DNA from: DASPKT01 sp035626475
GTDB lineage: Bacteria; Pseudomonadota; Alphaproteobacteria; Azospirillales; Azospirillaceae
Assembly (NCBI GenBank): GCA_035626475.1
Contig: DASPNP010000061.1
Location: 1-53,288 of the forward strand
Length of the DNA stretch: 53,288 nt
Direction: 5' to 3'
The position numbers were made by a program, and so were the translations under genes. The notes below the pieces were generated by a model. That model did not search any database, was not told the origin of the DNA, and worked only from the letters and a program-made list of their open reading frames with translations. This document shows, one piece after another, positions 15,816-23,900 of this stretch (positions are counted from its first letter, which is position 1; the number at the start of each line of letters is the position of its first letter).

Positions 15816-17681
15816 ATGCGCCGACCGCGCGGCGGCCGTCACGCGTTTGTCATCCGCTGGCGCTATGCAGGGAGCCGCCGTTCCCTCCTGGCCGGGCTAC
15901 CGATGAACGCGCTCTCCGACACACCCTTGGGGTCCTATGCGGACCCCCTGCCGGCCCAGCGCGTCTGGACCGGCATCACCTCCAAGCTGCGGCACGCCTT
16001 CCAGCCGATCGTGCAGATGCGCACGGGCGCCTGCGTCGGCTACGAGGCGCTGCTGCGCGGCTGGGAGAATGCCGGCTTCAGCGGGCCGATGGATCTGTTC
16101 GACGCGGCGCACGAGGGCGGCGCGCTGGGCGAGGTGGAGTCGGTGCTGATGACCAAGGCGGTGGAGGCCTTCGGCACGCTGGCCGCCGGGACCGACCTGC
16201 GGCTGTTCCTGAACGTGGACGCGCGCCTGTCGGGGGCGGCGGTGCTGGTCTCGGCCCTGGCCAAGGACCGGCCCTTCCGCATTGTCCACGAGATCTCGGA
16301 GCGCGACACCAGCGCCGCGGGCCGGCGGCTGGAGGCGGCGGTGTCGCTCTACCGCCGCAACGGCGTCGGCATCGCGCTGGACGATTTCGGCGTCGGCTTC
16401 GGCGGCATGCGCCTGCTCTACGAGGCGGCGCCGGACTTCGTGAAGATCGACCGCTTCTTCATCGACGGCATCGAACGCGACCGGCGCAAGCAGGCGATCG
16501 TCGGCTATCTGGTGCAGTACGCCCACACGCTGGGCATCTCCATCATCGCCGAGGGGATCGAGACGCCGGCGGAGTTCTATGTCTGCCGCGATCTGGGCTG
16601 CGACCTGGCGCAGGGCTACCTGCTGGGCCGGCCGGAGTTCTACGAGGGCGGGCTGGCGCTGCGCAATCCGGACGTGGAGCGGCTGAACGGCGAGGACAGG
16701 CGCCGCCCGCCGGCCAGCCGCGAGCGCCTGTCCGCCCTGATCGAGCGCACCGAGCCCTTGCCGGCCGACGCGCCGAAATCGGTGCTGCTGGAGCTGTTCG
16801 CCAATCCCTCCACCCCCTCCGTCGTGCCGGTGGTGGACCGGGAGGGGCGGCCGGTGGGGGTGGTGCGCGAGCGCGACCTGAAGCCCTTCGTCTATTCCCG
16901 CTACGGCGCCGACCTGCTGCGCAACAAGGTGGCCGGCCACACGCTGGCCGCCTTGCTGGCGCCGTGCCCCGCCTGCGACATCGACACGCCGGTGGAGCGG
17001 GTGGTGGAGGCCTTCTCGGAGGAGGGGGCGGCCGACGGCATCCTGATCGTGGAGGGCGGCCGCTACGTGGGATTCCTGCGCAGCCAGTCCCTGCTGCGGC
17101 TGGTGCATGAGCAGCGCCTGGCCGCCGCCACCGACCAGAACCCGCTGACCCGGCTGCCCGGCAACATCGCGATCTCCGCCCAGGCCGACGCGCTGCTGGC
17201 GGAGCCGGAGCGGGCGCGCTTCGTCGCCTATTTCGACTTCGACCAGTTCAAGCCCTTCAACGACCGTTTCGGCTTCCGCCAGGGCGACCGCGCCATCCTG
17301 ATGTTCGCCGACCGGCTGAAGGCGCTGGCGGCGCAGTTGGGGGCCTTCGCCGGCCATGTCGGCGGCGACGATTTCGTGCTGGCCGGCAGGCTGGACCCCG
17401 CCCGCGCCGAGGCCGAGGTGGCGCGGCTGCTGGACCTCTTCCGCTCGGACGCGGAGAGCCTGTACGAGCCGGAGACGCGCGAGCGCGGCTGGTTCGAGGG
17501 GCGTGACCGCGAGGGCGTGGTGCGCCGCATCGGCCTGCTCAGGGCCAGCGCCGTGCTGATCCTGCTGCCGCCGGACGCCGGCCGGGGCACGACGGTGGAG
17601 GCGCTGGTCGACACCATCACCCGGCTGAAGCCGGAGGCCAAGCGTGATCCCAAGGGCCTGCGCCCCGTGACGCTTGCGTGA
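15816..17681 (+). CDS. Cyclic-di-GMP protein with EAL, CBS pair and GGDEF domains
   Basis: 621 residues from the ATG at 15816, preceded by GGAGGG at 15804-15809; an ATG at 15903 (MNALSD) is possible but lacks a good site. The EAL domain comes first (about residues 45-275): EALLRG, LNVD, HEISERD, DDFGVGFG, VKIDRF, EGIET and AQGYLLG are all present, so phosphodiesterase activity is expected. Next is a CBS pair (about 305-430), which usually binds adenine nucleotides. Last is a GGDEF domain with GGDDF and the metal aspartate in YFDFDQFK; an RxxD inhibitory site is not evident. No membrane segment follows the basic N-terminus. The EAL-first order is less common than GGDEF-EAL. A 130-bp repeat separates it from the upstream genes. 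Confidence 0.93.
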   Translation: MRRPRGGRHAFVIRWRYAGSRRSLLAGLPMNALSDTPLGSYADPLPAQRVWTGITSKLRHAFQPIVQMRTGACVGYEALLRGWENAGFSGPMDLFDAAHEGGALGEVESVLMTKAVEAFGTLAAGTDLRLFLNVDARLSGAAVLVSALAKDRPFRIVHEISERDTSAAGRRLEAAVSLYRRNGVGIALDDFGVGFGGMRLLYEAAPDFVKIDRFFIDGIERDRRKQAIVGYLVQYAHTLGISIIAEGIETPAEFYVCRDLGCDLAQGYLLGRPEFYEGGLALRNPDVERLNGEDRRRPPASRERLSALIERTEPLPADAPKSVLLELFANPSTPSVVPVVDREGRPVGVVRERDLKPFVYSRYGADLLRNKVAGHTLAALLAPCPACDIDTPVERVVEAFSEEGAADGILIVEGGRYVGFLRSQSLLRLVHEQRLAAATDQNPLTRLPGNIAISAQADALLAEPERARFVAYFDFDQFKPFNDRFGFRQGDRAILMFADRLKALAAQLGAFAGHVGGDDFVLAGRLDPARAEAEVARLLDLFRSDAESLYEPETRERGWFEGRDREGVVRRIGLLRASAVLILLPPDAGRGTTVEALVDTITRLKPEAKRDPKGLRPVTLA

Positions 17682-17747
17682 CGGCGGGGGAGGGACGGGC
17701 GCCTCCCCTGTTGTGGGGGTGAGCCAACCCCTGACCGGAGCCGCCCC

Positions 17748-17951
17748 ATGGCCGACGAGAGGAAGCCCGCCTCGCCCTTCGCGGAAGCGCTGAAGAGCGA
17801 CCCCCACGACAATGCCCGCCTCGCCGAGGAGCTGATGGACAGCGCCAAGCGCCGCGAGACCGAGGAGGCCCAGCGCGCCCGCGAGGACGCCACCGACCCC
17901 AAGGGCGGCCCGCCCGTGCCGGGCACGACGACGCAGATTCCGCCGGGGTGA
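17748..17951 (+). CDS. Small hydrophilic protein, 67 residues, function unknown
   Basis: MADERKPASPFAEALKSD begins it; GGAG at 17736-17739 lies at usable distance. The composition is charged and helical in the first two thirds (ALKSDPHDN, AEELMDSAKRRETEEA) and Gly/Pro-rich at the end. No domain is recognised. It follows the EAL gene by 66 bases, in which a weak GC hairpin (17687-17708) could terminate the upstream transcript. Coding is supported by start context and by typical GC-rich third positions, but the call rests on one short frame. Confidence 0.6.
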   Translation: MADERKPASPFAEALKSDPHDNARLAEELMDSAKRRETEEAQRAREDATDPKGGPPVPGTTTQIPPG

Positions 17952-17982
17952 GGGGGCGTCACGCAGCAGGGTCGTGGTGCTT

Positions 17983-18046
17983 CCTTCGACAAGCTCATCC
18001 TTCGACAAGCTCATCCGTCGACAAGCTCATCCTTCGACAAGCTCAG
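17983..18046 (+). repeat. Four tandem 16-bp units derived from the end of the GIY-YIG element
   Basis: Units CCTTCGACAAGCTCAT repeat at 17983, 17999, 18015 (one change) and 18031 (last base changed), and then run into GATGAGGATGGGGG. The unit is the internal part of the arm of the element at 18170-18654. Confidence 0.85.
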
Positions 18047-18100
18047 GATGAGGATGGGGGATGCCAGGCACTCCTGGCTCGCTCTCGCGCAAGCTCGGCC

Positions 18101-18165
18101 GGGAGCAGCTAAATCCCCCTCATCCGGAGCCTGTCGAAGGAAGCACGCCCTCAACGCTGCCCCTA
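18101..18165 (+). repeat. Decayed extra copy of the GIY-YIG element arm
   Basis: It reads GGGAGCAGCTAAATCC, then CCTGTCGAAGGAAGCACG and TCAACGCTGCCC. It is aligned throughout with the intact arm at 18170-18231 but carries several substitutions. The arm is therefore present twice in direct orientation to the left of the nuclease gene. Confidence 0.75.
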
Positions 18166-18169
18166 CTCA

Positions 18170-18654
18170 GGGAGCAGCAAAAACCCCCCTCATCCTGAGC
18201 TTGTCGAAGGACGCACAGCATCAACGCTGCCCGTCATCTTCGCTCGCGGTTCGTGCCAAAGCCGGCAGCAAGTCGAAGCGCTTGGCGATCAGCGCCTCCT
18301 TCTTCTCGCGCCGCCAGCCCTTCACGCGTCGCTCGGCGGCGATGGCGTCGGTGATGCGTTGGAAGCACTCGGCATAGACCATCTCCACCGGCCGGCGCGT
18401 GGCGGTGTAGCCTCCGTAAATGCCGTGGTTATGATCCGACAGCCGCTCGTCCAGGCTCTTGCGGGTCGTGCCGACATAGTAGCTGCCGTCCCGGCACCGC
18501 AGGATATACATCCACGCGCCTTCCACCGGATCGCCGCGCATCCGCCCTCCCTTTTTCTTCCATAGGGCGCGGCAAGCGCGATCGATTGTGAATGGCAGTG
18601 TTGAGGAAGTGCGTCCTTCGACAAGCTCAGGATGAGGGGGTTTTTGCTGCTCCC
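18170..18654 (-). mobile_element. Putative mobile element: GIY-YIG gene between long inverted repeats
   Basis: The left arm 18170-18231 and right arm 18594-18654 are inverted copies over about 60 bases: GGGAGCAGCAAAAAC, then CATCCTGAGCTTGTCGAAGG and ACGCAC. The only gene between them, on the minus strand, is the GIY-YIG protein, whose stop codon lies in the left arm. A 150-bp version with the same termini but no gene lies at 20508-20657, as expected of a miniature derivative. No clear target duplication was found. Calling it mobile is inference from the repeat architecture. Confidence 0.6.
18221..18541 (-). CDS. Small GIY-YIG nuclease family protein (UPF0213/YhbQ-like)
   Basis: 106 residues. 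The start at 18541 is set by GGGAGG on the minus strand shortly upstream; the frame open to 19510 is not coding. The GIY-YIG core is YILRCRDGSYYVGTT with the downstream arginine in KSLDERLSDHN, then GGYTATRRPVEMVY and a helical AERRVKGWRREKKEALI, typical of stand-alone UPF0213 proteins of about 90-110 residues. The family nucleases cleave DNA through a metal-bound Tyr/Arg/Glu site; cellular roles of this small class are poorly defined. Its last codons run into the left inverted repeat, so gene and repeats form one unit. Confidence 0.9.
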   Translation of the reverse strand: MRGDPVEGAWMYILRCRDGSYYVGTTRKSLDERLSDHNHGIYGGYTATRRPVEMVYAECFQRITDAIAAERRVKGWRREKKEALIAKRFDLLPALARTASEDDGQR

Positions 18655-18850
18655 TCGGTACAGGCAGGGTCGTTGCTGCCTCATGGCGACCGACTTTCCT
18701 TCCGCCCGTGGCTTCCGCCCCACCCCTCTCCCGCAAGGGGCGAGGGATGCTCAGCGCCCCCGTCACCAAAGCTTCACGCGCCGCGCGTTTGCACCCTAAG
18801 CCGGAGGGGGTATATGGTCGCGCCGTCAGCTGAAGCGGGGGCGTGCGCCG

Positions 18851-19477
18851 ATGATCCGGGTCCTGGTCGCCAACATCAAGGGCGGGTGCGGCAAGACCAC
18901 CATCGCCACCAACCTGGCCGCGGCCTTCGCCAATGCCGGCCATGCCACGGCGCTGGCCGACGTCGACCGGCAGCGATCGAGCCTCGGCTGGCTGGAGCGT
19001 CGGCCGGCGAGCGCCGCGCCGATCCGGGGGCTGGACTGGACCAGGGACATCTCCGCCCCGCCCGGCGGGCTGGACCGGCTGGTGATCGACGCGCCGGCGG
19101 CGATGAAGTCCAAGGCGATGGAGGAGCTGGTGGCCGAGGCGGACATCATCGTCCTGCCGGTGCTGCCCGGCGCCTTCGACGAGCAGGCGACCGAGCGCTT
19201 CCTGTCGAAGCTGGACGAGCTGAAGCCGATCCGCAAGAACCGCAAGGCGGTGGCCGTGGTCGGCAACCGGCTGCGCGCCCGCACCCGGGCCGCCGAGCGG
19301 CTGGACGGGTTCCTCGGCACGGTCGGGCACCAGGTGGTGGCGCGGCTGCGCGACAGTCAGGCCTATGCCGACGCCGCCGCCTCGGGCCTGTCGCTGTTCG
19401 ACCAGAAGGGGGCCCGCATCCTCGAGGTGCGCGGCGACTGGGCGCCGCTGCTGGCCTATATCGGGGACGCGGGCTGA
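18851..19477 (+). CDS. ParA/MinD-family ATPase, orphan
   Basis: 208 residues. Deviant Walker A KGGCGKTT at about residues 10-17 carries both signature lysines; Walker A' is DVDRQRSS and Walker B is VIDAPAA. It is shorter than chromosomal ParA (about 260) and has no N-terminal DNA-binding extension, like cargo-positioning ParA/MipZ-type proteins. No parB or parS is visible. It is followed after 7 bases by a CorA/ZntB-type transporter, so the two are almost certainly co-transcribed, an unexpected pairing. Cargo is unknown; a polar or membrane assembly is one possibility. Confidence 0.88.
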   Translation: MIRVLVANIKGGCGKTTIATNLAAAFANAGHATALADVDRQRSSLGWLERRPASAAPIRGLDWTRDISAPPGGLDRLVIDAPAAMKSKAMEELVAEADIIVLPVLPGAFDEQATERFLSKLDELKPIRKNRKAVAVVGNRLRARTRAAERLDGFLGTVGHQVVARLRDSQAYADAAASGLSLFDQKGARILEVRGDWAPLLAYIGDAG

Positions 19478-19484
19478 GACCGCC

Positions 19485-20477
19485 ATGGGCGCGCCGCTCG
19501 CCACCGACACCGACCTGATCTGCGGCTACGTCCTGGAGCCGAACGGCGGGCTGACGCGCCTGAAGCCGGGCGCACCGCCGCCGCAGGCGACCGCCGAGGG
19601 CGAGGGGCTGCTGTGGCTGCACTTCAATCTCTCCTCGATCCGCGCCCGCAGCTGGATCGAGCAGCAGAGCGGACTGCCCGAGGTGGTGCGCGAGATCCTG
19701 CTGGACGCGGAGGACACCCGCACCCGCGTAGAGCCGGTGGGCGACGCGCTGGTCGCCGTGCTCTCGGACATGCATTACGATTTCGATTACGACCCGTCGG
19801 ACATCGGCACGCTGCGCCTCTATCTCGACCGCAACCGCGTCGTCTCCTGCCGCCGCCACCCGCTTAAGGCCGTCGACCGGCTGCGGCTGGGGCTGGAGCG
19901 GGGCGAGCGCTACGACACCACCGCCGAGCTGTTCGCCGAGCTGCTGGACAAGCTGGCCGACACGCTGGGCGAGGTGGTCGGCAAGCTGTCGGAGGAGGTC
20001 GACGACATCGAGGAGGACATCCTCGCCGAGCGCTTCCTCGACCACCGGGTGAAGCTCGGCAAGGTGCGCCGCCTGGCCGTGCGCCTGCGCCGGCATATCG
20101 TGCCGCAGCGCCAGGCGCTGGCGAAACTGGTGGCGGGCCGCCGGCTGCCCTGGCTGTCGGACGAGGACATGGTGCGGCTGCGCGACGCGTCCGAGACGCT
20201 GGGCGGCGTCATCCTCGACCTGGACTCCACGCAGGAGCGCGCCAAGCTGCTGCAGGACGAGCTGGCCTCGCGCCTGACCGAGGAGACCAACCGCACGCTC
20301 TTCGTGCTGTCGCTGGTGACCGTGCTGTTCGCCCCGCTGACCTTTGTCACCGGCGTCTTCGGCATGAACGTCGCCGGCCTGCCCGGCCTGCACGCGCCCT
20401 CCGCCTTCTGGTGGGTGATGCTGCTGATGGCGGGGGTGGGCGTGGCGACCCTGCTGTTCCTGCGGCGCAGGGGGTAG
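19485..20477 (+). CDS. CorA/ZntB-type divalent metal transporter
   Basis: 330 residues from the ATG at 19485, 7 bases after the ParA-like gene. The soluble N-terminal domain (about 1-265) contains WLHFNLSS and ILLDAEDTRTRVEP as in ZntB proteins, followed by the long helix. Two C-terminal membrane segments follow: VLSLVTVLFAPLTFVTGVFG, then GMNVAGLPG (GMN gate motif), then FWWVMLLMAGVGVATLLFL. It should form a pentameric inner-membrane channel for Zn2+ or Mg2+. Closest recognisable relative is ZntB rather than CorA proper. The short 3' spacer is filled by a 150-bp inverted-repeat element. Confidence 0.92.
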   Translation: MGAPLATDTDLICGYVLEPNGGLTRLKPGAPPPQATAEGEGLLWLHFNLSSIRARSWIEQQSGLPEVVREILLDAEDTRTRVEPVGDALVAVLSDMHYDFDYDPSDIGTLRLYLDRNRVVSCRRHPLKAVDRLRLGLERGERYDTTAELFAELLDKLADTLGEVVGKLSEEVDDIEEDILAERFLDHRVKLGKVRRLAVRLRRHIVPQRQALAKLVAGRRLPWLSDEDMVRLRDASETLGGVILDLDSTQERAKLLQDELASRLTEETNRTLFVLSLVTVLFAPLTFVTGVFGMNVAGLPGLHAPSAFWWVMLLMAGVGVATLLFLRRRG

Positions 20478-20507
20478 GGGGCGGCGGACCGGCCGCATCT
20501 GCTGGCC

Positions 20508-20657
20508 GGGAGCAGCAAAAACCTCCTCATCCTGAGCTTGTCGAAGGACGCACCACGTCCTAGCCGCGTATAAAGTTTGCGCCGCGTGCCGACAAAGGCA
20601 GCGTCGATGCGGTGCGTCCTTCGACAGGCTCAGGATAAGGGGATTATTGCTGCTCCC
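20508..20657. repeat. 150-bp miniature inverted-repeat element related to the GIY-YIG unit
   Basis: The left end GGGAGCAGCAAAAACC continues into CATCCTGAGCTTGTCGAAGG and ACGCACC. The right end reads GGTGCGTCCTTCGACAGG, ending TTGCTGCTCCC. Arms of about 45 bases flank a 55-base unrelated core. Its termini equal those of the 485-bp element at 18170. It lies between the convergent transporter and amidase genes. Confidence 0.8.
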
Positions 20658-20685
20658 GAGGTTGCGAGAGCATCTGGCAAACTCC

Positions 20686-22461
20686 TCACCCCACCCCCGG
20701 CCGCTCGCTCCAGACCCCCAGCGCCCGCTCCAGCGCCCGGCCGACGGCGATGGCGCGGCGTTCCTCGAACAGGCCGGCCCAGAGGCTAATATTCTCAGGC
20801 GCGCGGACCTTGGGTGCCGCGGGGTCGGGGCGGTCGAGCATGCCGGGGCGGAAGGGCTGGTCGCGGAAGCCGGCGCGCAGGGTGAGTTGAGGGTGGCCGG
20901 TCATGTTGGTCGCCAGCAGCATGTCGCCGGCGAAGTTCGGGCCCACCAGCACGTCGGCGCGCTCGAACACCCCGTGCATCGCCTCCATCAGCTTCCGGCG
21001 CACCCGGTCGGCGTTGATCAGATCCACGGCGGGGATGAAGCGGTAGCGGCGCCAGCTGTTGGGCCAGGCGGGATCGTCCTGCCAGCGCAGCAGCTCGTCG
21101 CGGTCGCTGAGGGTGAGGTCCTCGAAGGCGGCGGCGGACTCGGCCGCGAGGATGGTGATGAGCGGGTCGACGGGCAGGTCCGGCATGCGGACCTCCACCA
21201 GCTGCAGGCCCAGACCCTTGGCCGCCTCAAGTGCTGCGCGGTCCACCTCCGTGGCGCCCTCTCCCTCGAACCAGGCGGGGTCCCAGCCCAGCCGCAGGCC
21301 CTTCAGGTCCGCCGCGCCGTCATAGGCGAAGCCGTGGTCGAGGCTGGACGGGTCGCCGGCATCCCCGCCGTTCAACGCCGCCAGCACGAGCGCGGTGTCC
21401 TCCACCGTGCGGGTGATCGGGCCGATCTTGTCCAGGGACCAGCACAGCGCCATGCAGCCGGTGCGCGCCACCCGGCCGAAGGTCGGTCGAAGGCCGGTGG
21501 CGCCGCAGCGGTTGCTGGGGCTGACGATGCTGCCCAGCGTCTCCGTGCCGATGCCGAAGGCGGCCAGCCCCGCCGCCACCGCCGCAGCCGAGCCCGCGGA
21601 GCTGCCGCTGGAGCCCTCGCGCGGATTCCAGGGATTGCGGGTGGTGCCGCCGAACCAGACGTCGCCATAGGCGATCTCGCCCAACGTGGTCTTGCCCAGC
21701 AGCACGGCCCCGGCCTCGCGCAGGCGGGTGACGACGACGGCGTCGCGGTCCGGCACCCGGTCGCGGTAGGGGCCGGCGCCCCAGGTGGTGGCGATCCCGG
21801 CCGTGTCGGCCAGGTCCTTCAGCACATAGGGCAGCCCGTGCAGCGGTCCGCGCGTGCGCCCGGCGCGGCGCTCCGCATCCGCCCGGCGCGCCTCCGCCAG
21901 CGCCAAATCGGCCGTTACGGTGACAAAACATTCGAGCTTTGGCGCCAGCCGGGCGATGCGCTCGAGATAGAGCCGGGTCAACGCCTCCGAGGTCAGGGCG
22001 CCTGAGGCCAGCCAGGCGGCGAGATTGGCGGCGGGGGCGAACGCGATGTCGGCCTCGTTGCCGGGCCGTCCCGCCTCGGCCGGGGCCAGCCGCACCCCGC
22101 CCTCCTGCGCCGGATAGGCCCGGCCGGGCAGGCGGGGGTCGAAAATCGTGGCGGGGGCAAGGTCGTTCGGCTTGTGGAACGACCGCAGCGCCCGCAGATG
22201 GTCGAGCTGCTCCTCCAGCCCCTTCAGCAGCTGGGCGCGCTCGGGCTCGGTGTAGCGGACGCCGGCGATCTTCTCGGCGGCGGCGATATCCGCCGTGGTG
22301 ATGGCGCCTCCCGTGGCAGGAGGCGCCTTGACCGGCGGTGCGGCGACTGGGGGTGCCGCGACCGGCGCGCCCTGGGCCGCCGCCGTGCCCGCCAGCGCCA
22401 CCGCCGCCCCGCCGCCGGCCAGCCCCGCCAGCAACCCGCGCCGCGTCGTCCCCATGCCCAT
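20686..22461 (-). CDS. Tat-exported amidase (amidase signature family)
   Basis: 591 residues from the ATG at 22461, chosen because GGGGAGGG lies just upstream; an earlier Met at 22494 lacks one. The N-terminus TTRRGLLAGLAGGGAAV is a twin-arginine signal with an Ala-Gln-Gly cleavage region, so the enzyme is periplasmic. The Ser-cisSer-Lys triad is visible: VLKDLADTAG (Lys), GSSGSSAGSAAAVAAG (cis-Ser) and GTETLGSIVSPS (nucleophile). The region between the signal and about residue 60 is Pro/Ala-rich. The substrate is unknown. It lies 77 bases downstream of a PLP dehydratase gene on the same strand and may share its transcript. Confidence 0.92.
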   Translation of the reverse strand: MGMGTTRRGLLAGLAGGGAAVALAGTAAAQGAPVAAPPVAAPPVKAPPATGGAITTADIAAAEKIAGVRYTEPERAQLLKGLEEQLDHLRALRSFHKPNDLAPATIFDPRLPGRAYPAQEGGVRLAPAEAGRPGNEADIAFAPAANLAAWLASGALTSEALTRLYLERIARLAPKLECFVTVTADLALAEARRADAERRAGRTRGPLHGLPYVLKDLADTAGIATTWGAGPYRDRVPDRDAVVVTRLREAGAVLLGKTTLGEIAYGDVWFGGTTRNPWNPREGSSGSSAGSAAAVAAGLAAFGIGTETLGSIVSPSNRCGATGLRPTFGRVARTGCMALCWSLDKIGPITRTVEDTALVLAALNGGDAGDPSSLDHGFAYDGAADLKGLRLGWDPAWFEGEGATEVDRAALEAAKGLGLQLVEVRMPDLPVDPLITILAAESAAAFEDLTLSDRDELLRWQDDPAWPNSWRRYRFIPAVDLINADRVRRKLMEAMHGVFERADVLVGPNFAGDMLLATNMTGHPQLTLRAGFRDQPFRPGMLDRPDPAAPKVRAPENISLWAGLFEERRAIAVGRALERALGVWSERPGVG

Positions 22462-22538
22462 GCCGCCCTCCCCGACGATGCCTGCTACCGTCATAGGGGG
22501 CGGGGGAGGGCGGGGGCAACGGGGCTTACGGAGAGGGG

Positions 22539-23525
22539 TCAGAGGTCCGGATTGTCCGCCAGCGCTTGTCGGAACAGGTCGCGGTCGACATTGCCGCCGC
22601 TGCAGACCACGGCGATGGTGCGGCCCTGGACCGGGCGGCGGCCGGCGAGGGCGCAGGCCAGCGCTATGGCGCCGCCCGGCTCCAGCACGATGCGGAAATG
22701 ACGGAAGGCGAAGGCCATGGCCCGCAGCGCTTCCTCATCCGTTGCCGAAACACCGCCCGCCAGCGTGTTGATGTTGATGGGAAAGGTGATCTCTCCCGGC
22801 ATCGGGGTCAGCAGCGCGTCGCAGATCGAGCGCGCCTGCGGGTCGTTGCCCAGCCGCTCTCCGGCAGCCAGCGAGCGCTCCCAATCGTTGACCGCGCGCG
22901 GCTCCGCTGCCCAGACCAGCGTATCGGGGCTGAGGGTCTTCAGCGCCAACGACGAACCGGCCACCAGCCCGCCGCCCCCGGCGCAGACCAGCACCTCGTC
23001 GAGCCGGATGCCGCGCTCCGCCGCCTGCTCCGCGATCTCCAGCCCGACCGTGCCCTGGCCGGCGATGATGTGCGGGTCGTCGAAAGGCGGCACCAGGGTC
23101 GCCCCGCGTTCCTCGACATAGCGGGCGGCGATCGCCTCGCGCTTCTCGGTGAAGCGGTCGTAGAGCACGATGTCGGCGCCGTGGCCGCGCGTCGCCTCGA
23201 TTTTCACGGCCGGCGCGTCGGACGGCATGATCACCGTCGCCGGCGCCCCCAGCAGCCGTCCGGCCGCCGCCACCGCCTGGCCGTGATTGCCGGAGGAGAA
23301 GGCGACGACGCCCCGCGCCCGCTCCGCCGCCGACAGCTGGACCAGCCGGTTGTAGGCGCCGCGGAACTTGAAGGAGCCGGTCTGCTGCAGGCACTCCGCC
23401 TTCAGCAGCAGCCGCCCGCCCAGCAGCCGGTTGGCCGCGATGGACTCCAGCAGCGGCGTGCGCACGGCATGGCCCTGGAGGCGCTCTGCGGCGGCGCGGA
23501 CATCGTCGAATGTGGGCAGGGGCAT
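22539..23525 (-). CDS. Threonine/serine dehydratase-like PLP enzyme
   Basis: 328 residues, the length of catabolic or biodegradative threonine dehydratase-type fold II enzymes without the ACT domain of IlvA. The PLP lysine is K53 in GSFKFRGAYN; the phosphate-binding loop is GGGGLVAG and the substrate loop SSGNHGQAV; SGGN occurs near the C-terminus. It probably deaminates L-threonine or L-serine to an oxoacid and ammonia; hydroxyaspartate dehydratase or serine racemase are alternatives that share these motifs. It precedes the Tat amidase on the same strand. Confidence 0.9.
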   Translation of the reverse strand: MPLPTFDDVRAAAERLQGHAVRTPLLESIAANRLLGGRLLLKAECLQQTGSFKFRGAYNRLVQLSAAERARGVVAFSSGNHGQAVAAAGRLLGAPATVIMPSDAPAVKIEATRGHGADIVLYDRFTEKREAIAARYVEERGATLVPPFDDPHIIAGQGTVGLEIAEQAAERGIRLDEVLVCAGGGGLVAGSSLALKTLSPDTLVWAAEPRAVNDWERSLAAGERLGNDPQARSICDALLTPMPGEITFPININTLAGGVSATDEEALRAMAFAFRHFRIVLEPGGAIALACALAGRRPVQGRTIAVVCSGGNVDRDLFRQALADNPDL

Positions 23526-23630
23526 CGGGCGCTCGTGAGGCGGCGGGGAGGGGGCCGCAGCTTACACGAGGATGGGTGGCTTGCTCCAAGCCCCCGCTCA
23601 GCCAAGAGACATCCGGAAGCTGGAGATAAT

Positions 23631-23760
23631 CCCCTCTCCCAGGGGGAGAGGGTTAGGGTGAGGGGCAAGAGGGCCGGGGAAGGGCGCCTGTCCCCGACGT
23701 TCCGAACTGCTCCGCGTTCCCGTACCCCCTCTCCCTGCCCCTCTCCCTCTGGGAGAGGGG
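23631..23760 (-). repeat. 130-bp CCCTCTCC-type inverted-repeat element, copy 2
   Basis: Inverted relative to the copy at 15637-15766, same length. It shares CCCCTCTCCCAG at one end, CTGGGAGAGGGG at the other, and the internal GGTACGGGAACGCGGAGCAG on the minus strand. It stands in the 479-base gene-free stretch 23526-24004 together with two palindromes of another family. Confidence 0.8.
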
Positions 23761-23805
23761 ACGGCAACTAAGCCGACAGCACTCCATATTGCGATCGCAG
23801 GCCCG

Positions 23806-23884
23806 TAGGTCGCATGGAGCGCAGCGCAATGCGACATCCCCGGCCGGAGCATGTCGCATTGCGGCTTCGCCTCTATGCGACCTA
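23806..23884. repeat. TAGGTCGCATGG palindrome
   Basis: Outer arms are TAGGTCGCATGGAG and CTCTATGCGACCTA; inner arms are AATGCGACAT and ATGTCGCATT. The heptamer GTCGCAT therefore occurs four times in alternating orientation. It is followed by CGGCGCTTCAT, as in the next copy. Confidence 0.85.
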
Positions 23885-23900
23885 CGGCGCTTCATACCCT

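Noticed and set aside
17983..18046. Possible CRISPR array
   Set aside because: The 16-bp units are directly contiguous with no spacers and no cas genes; they derive from the arm of the neighbouring element.
18542..19510. Long N-terminal extension of the GIY-YIG frame
   Set aside because: Antisense to the ParA gene and of low-complexity composition; the ribosome-binding site at 18541 marks the true start.
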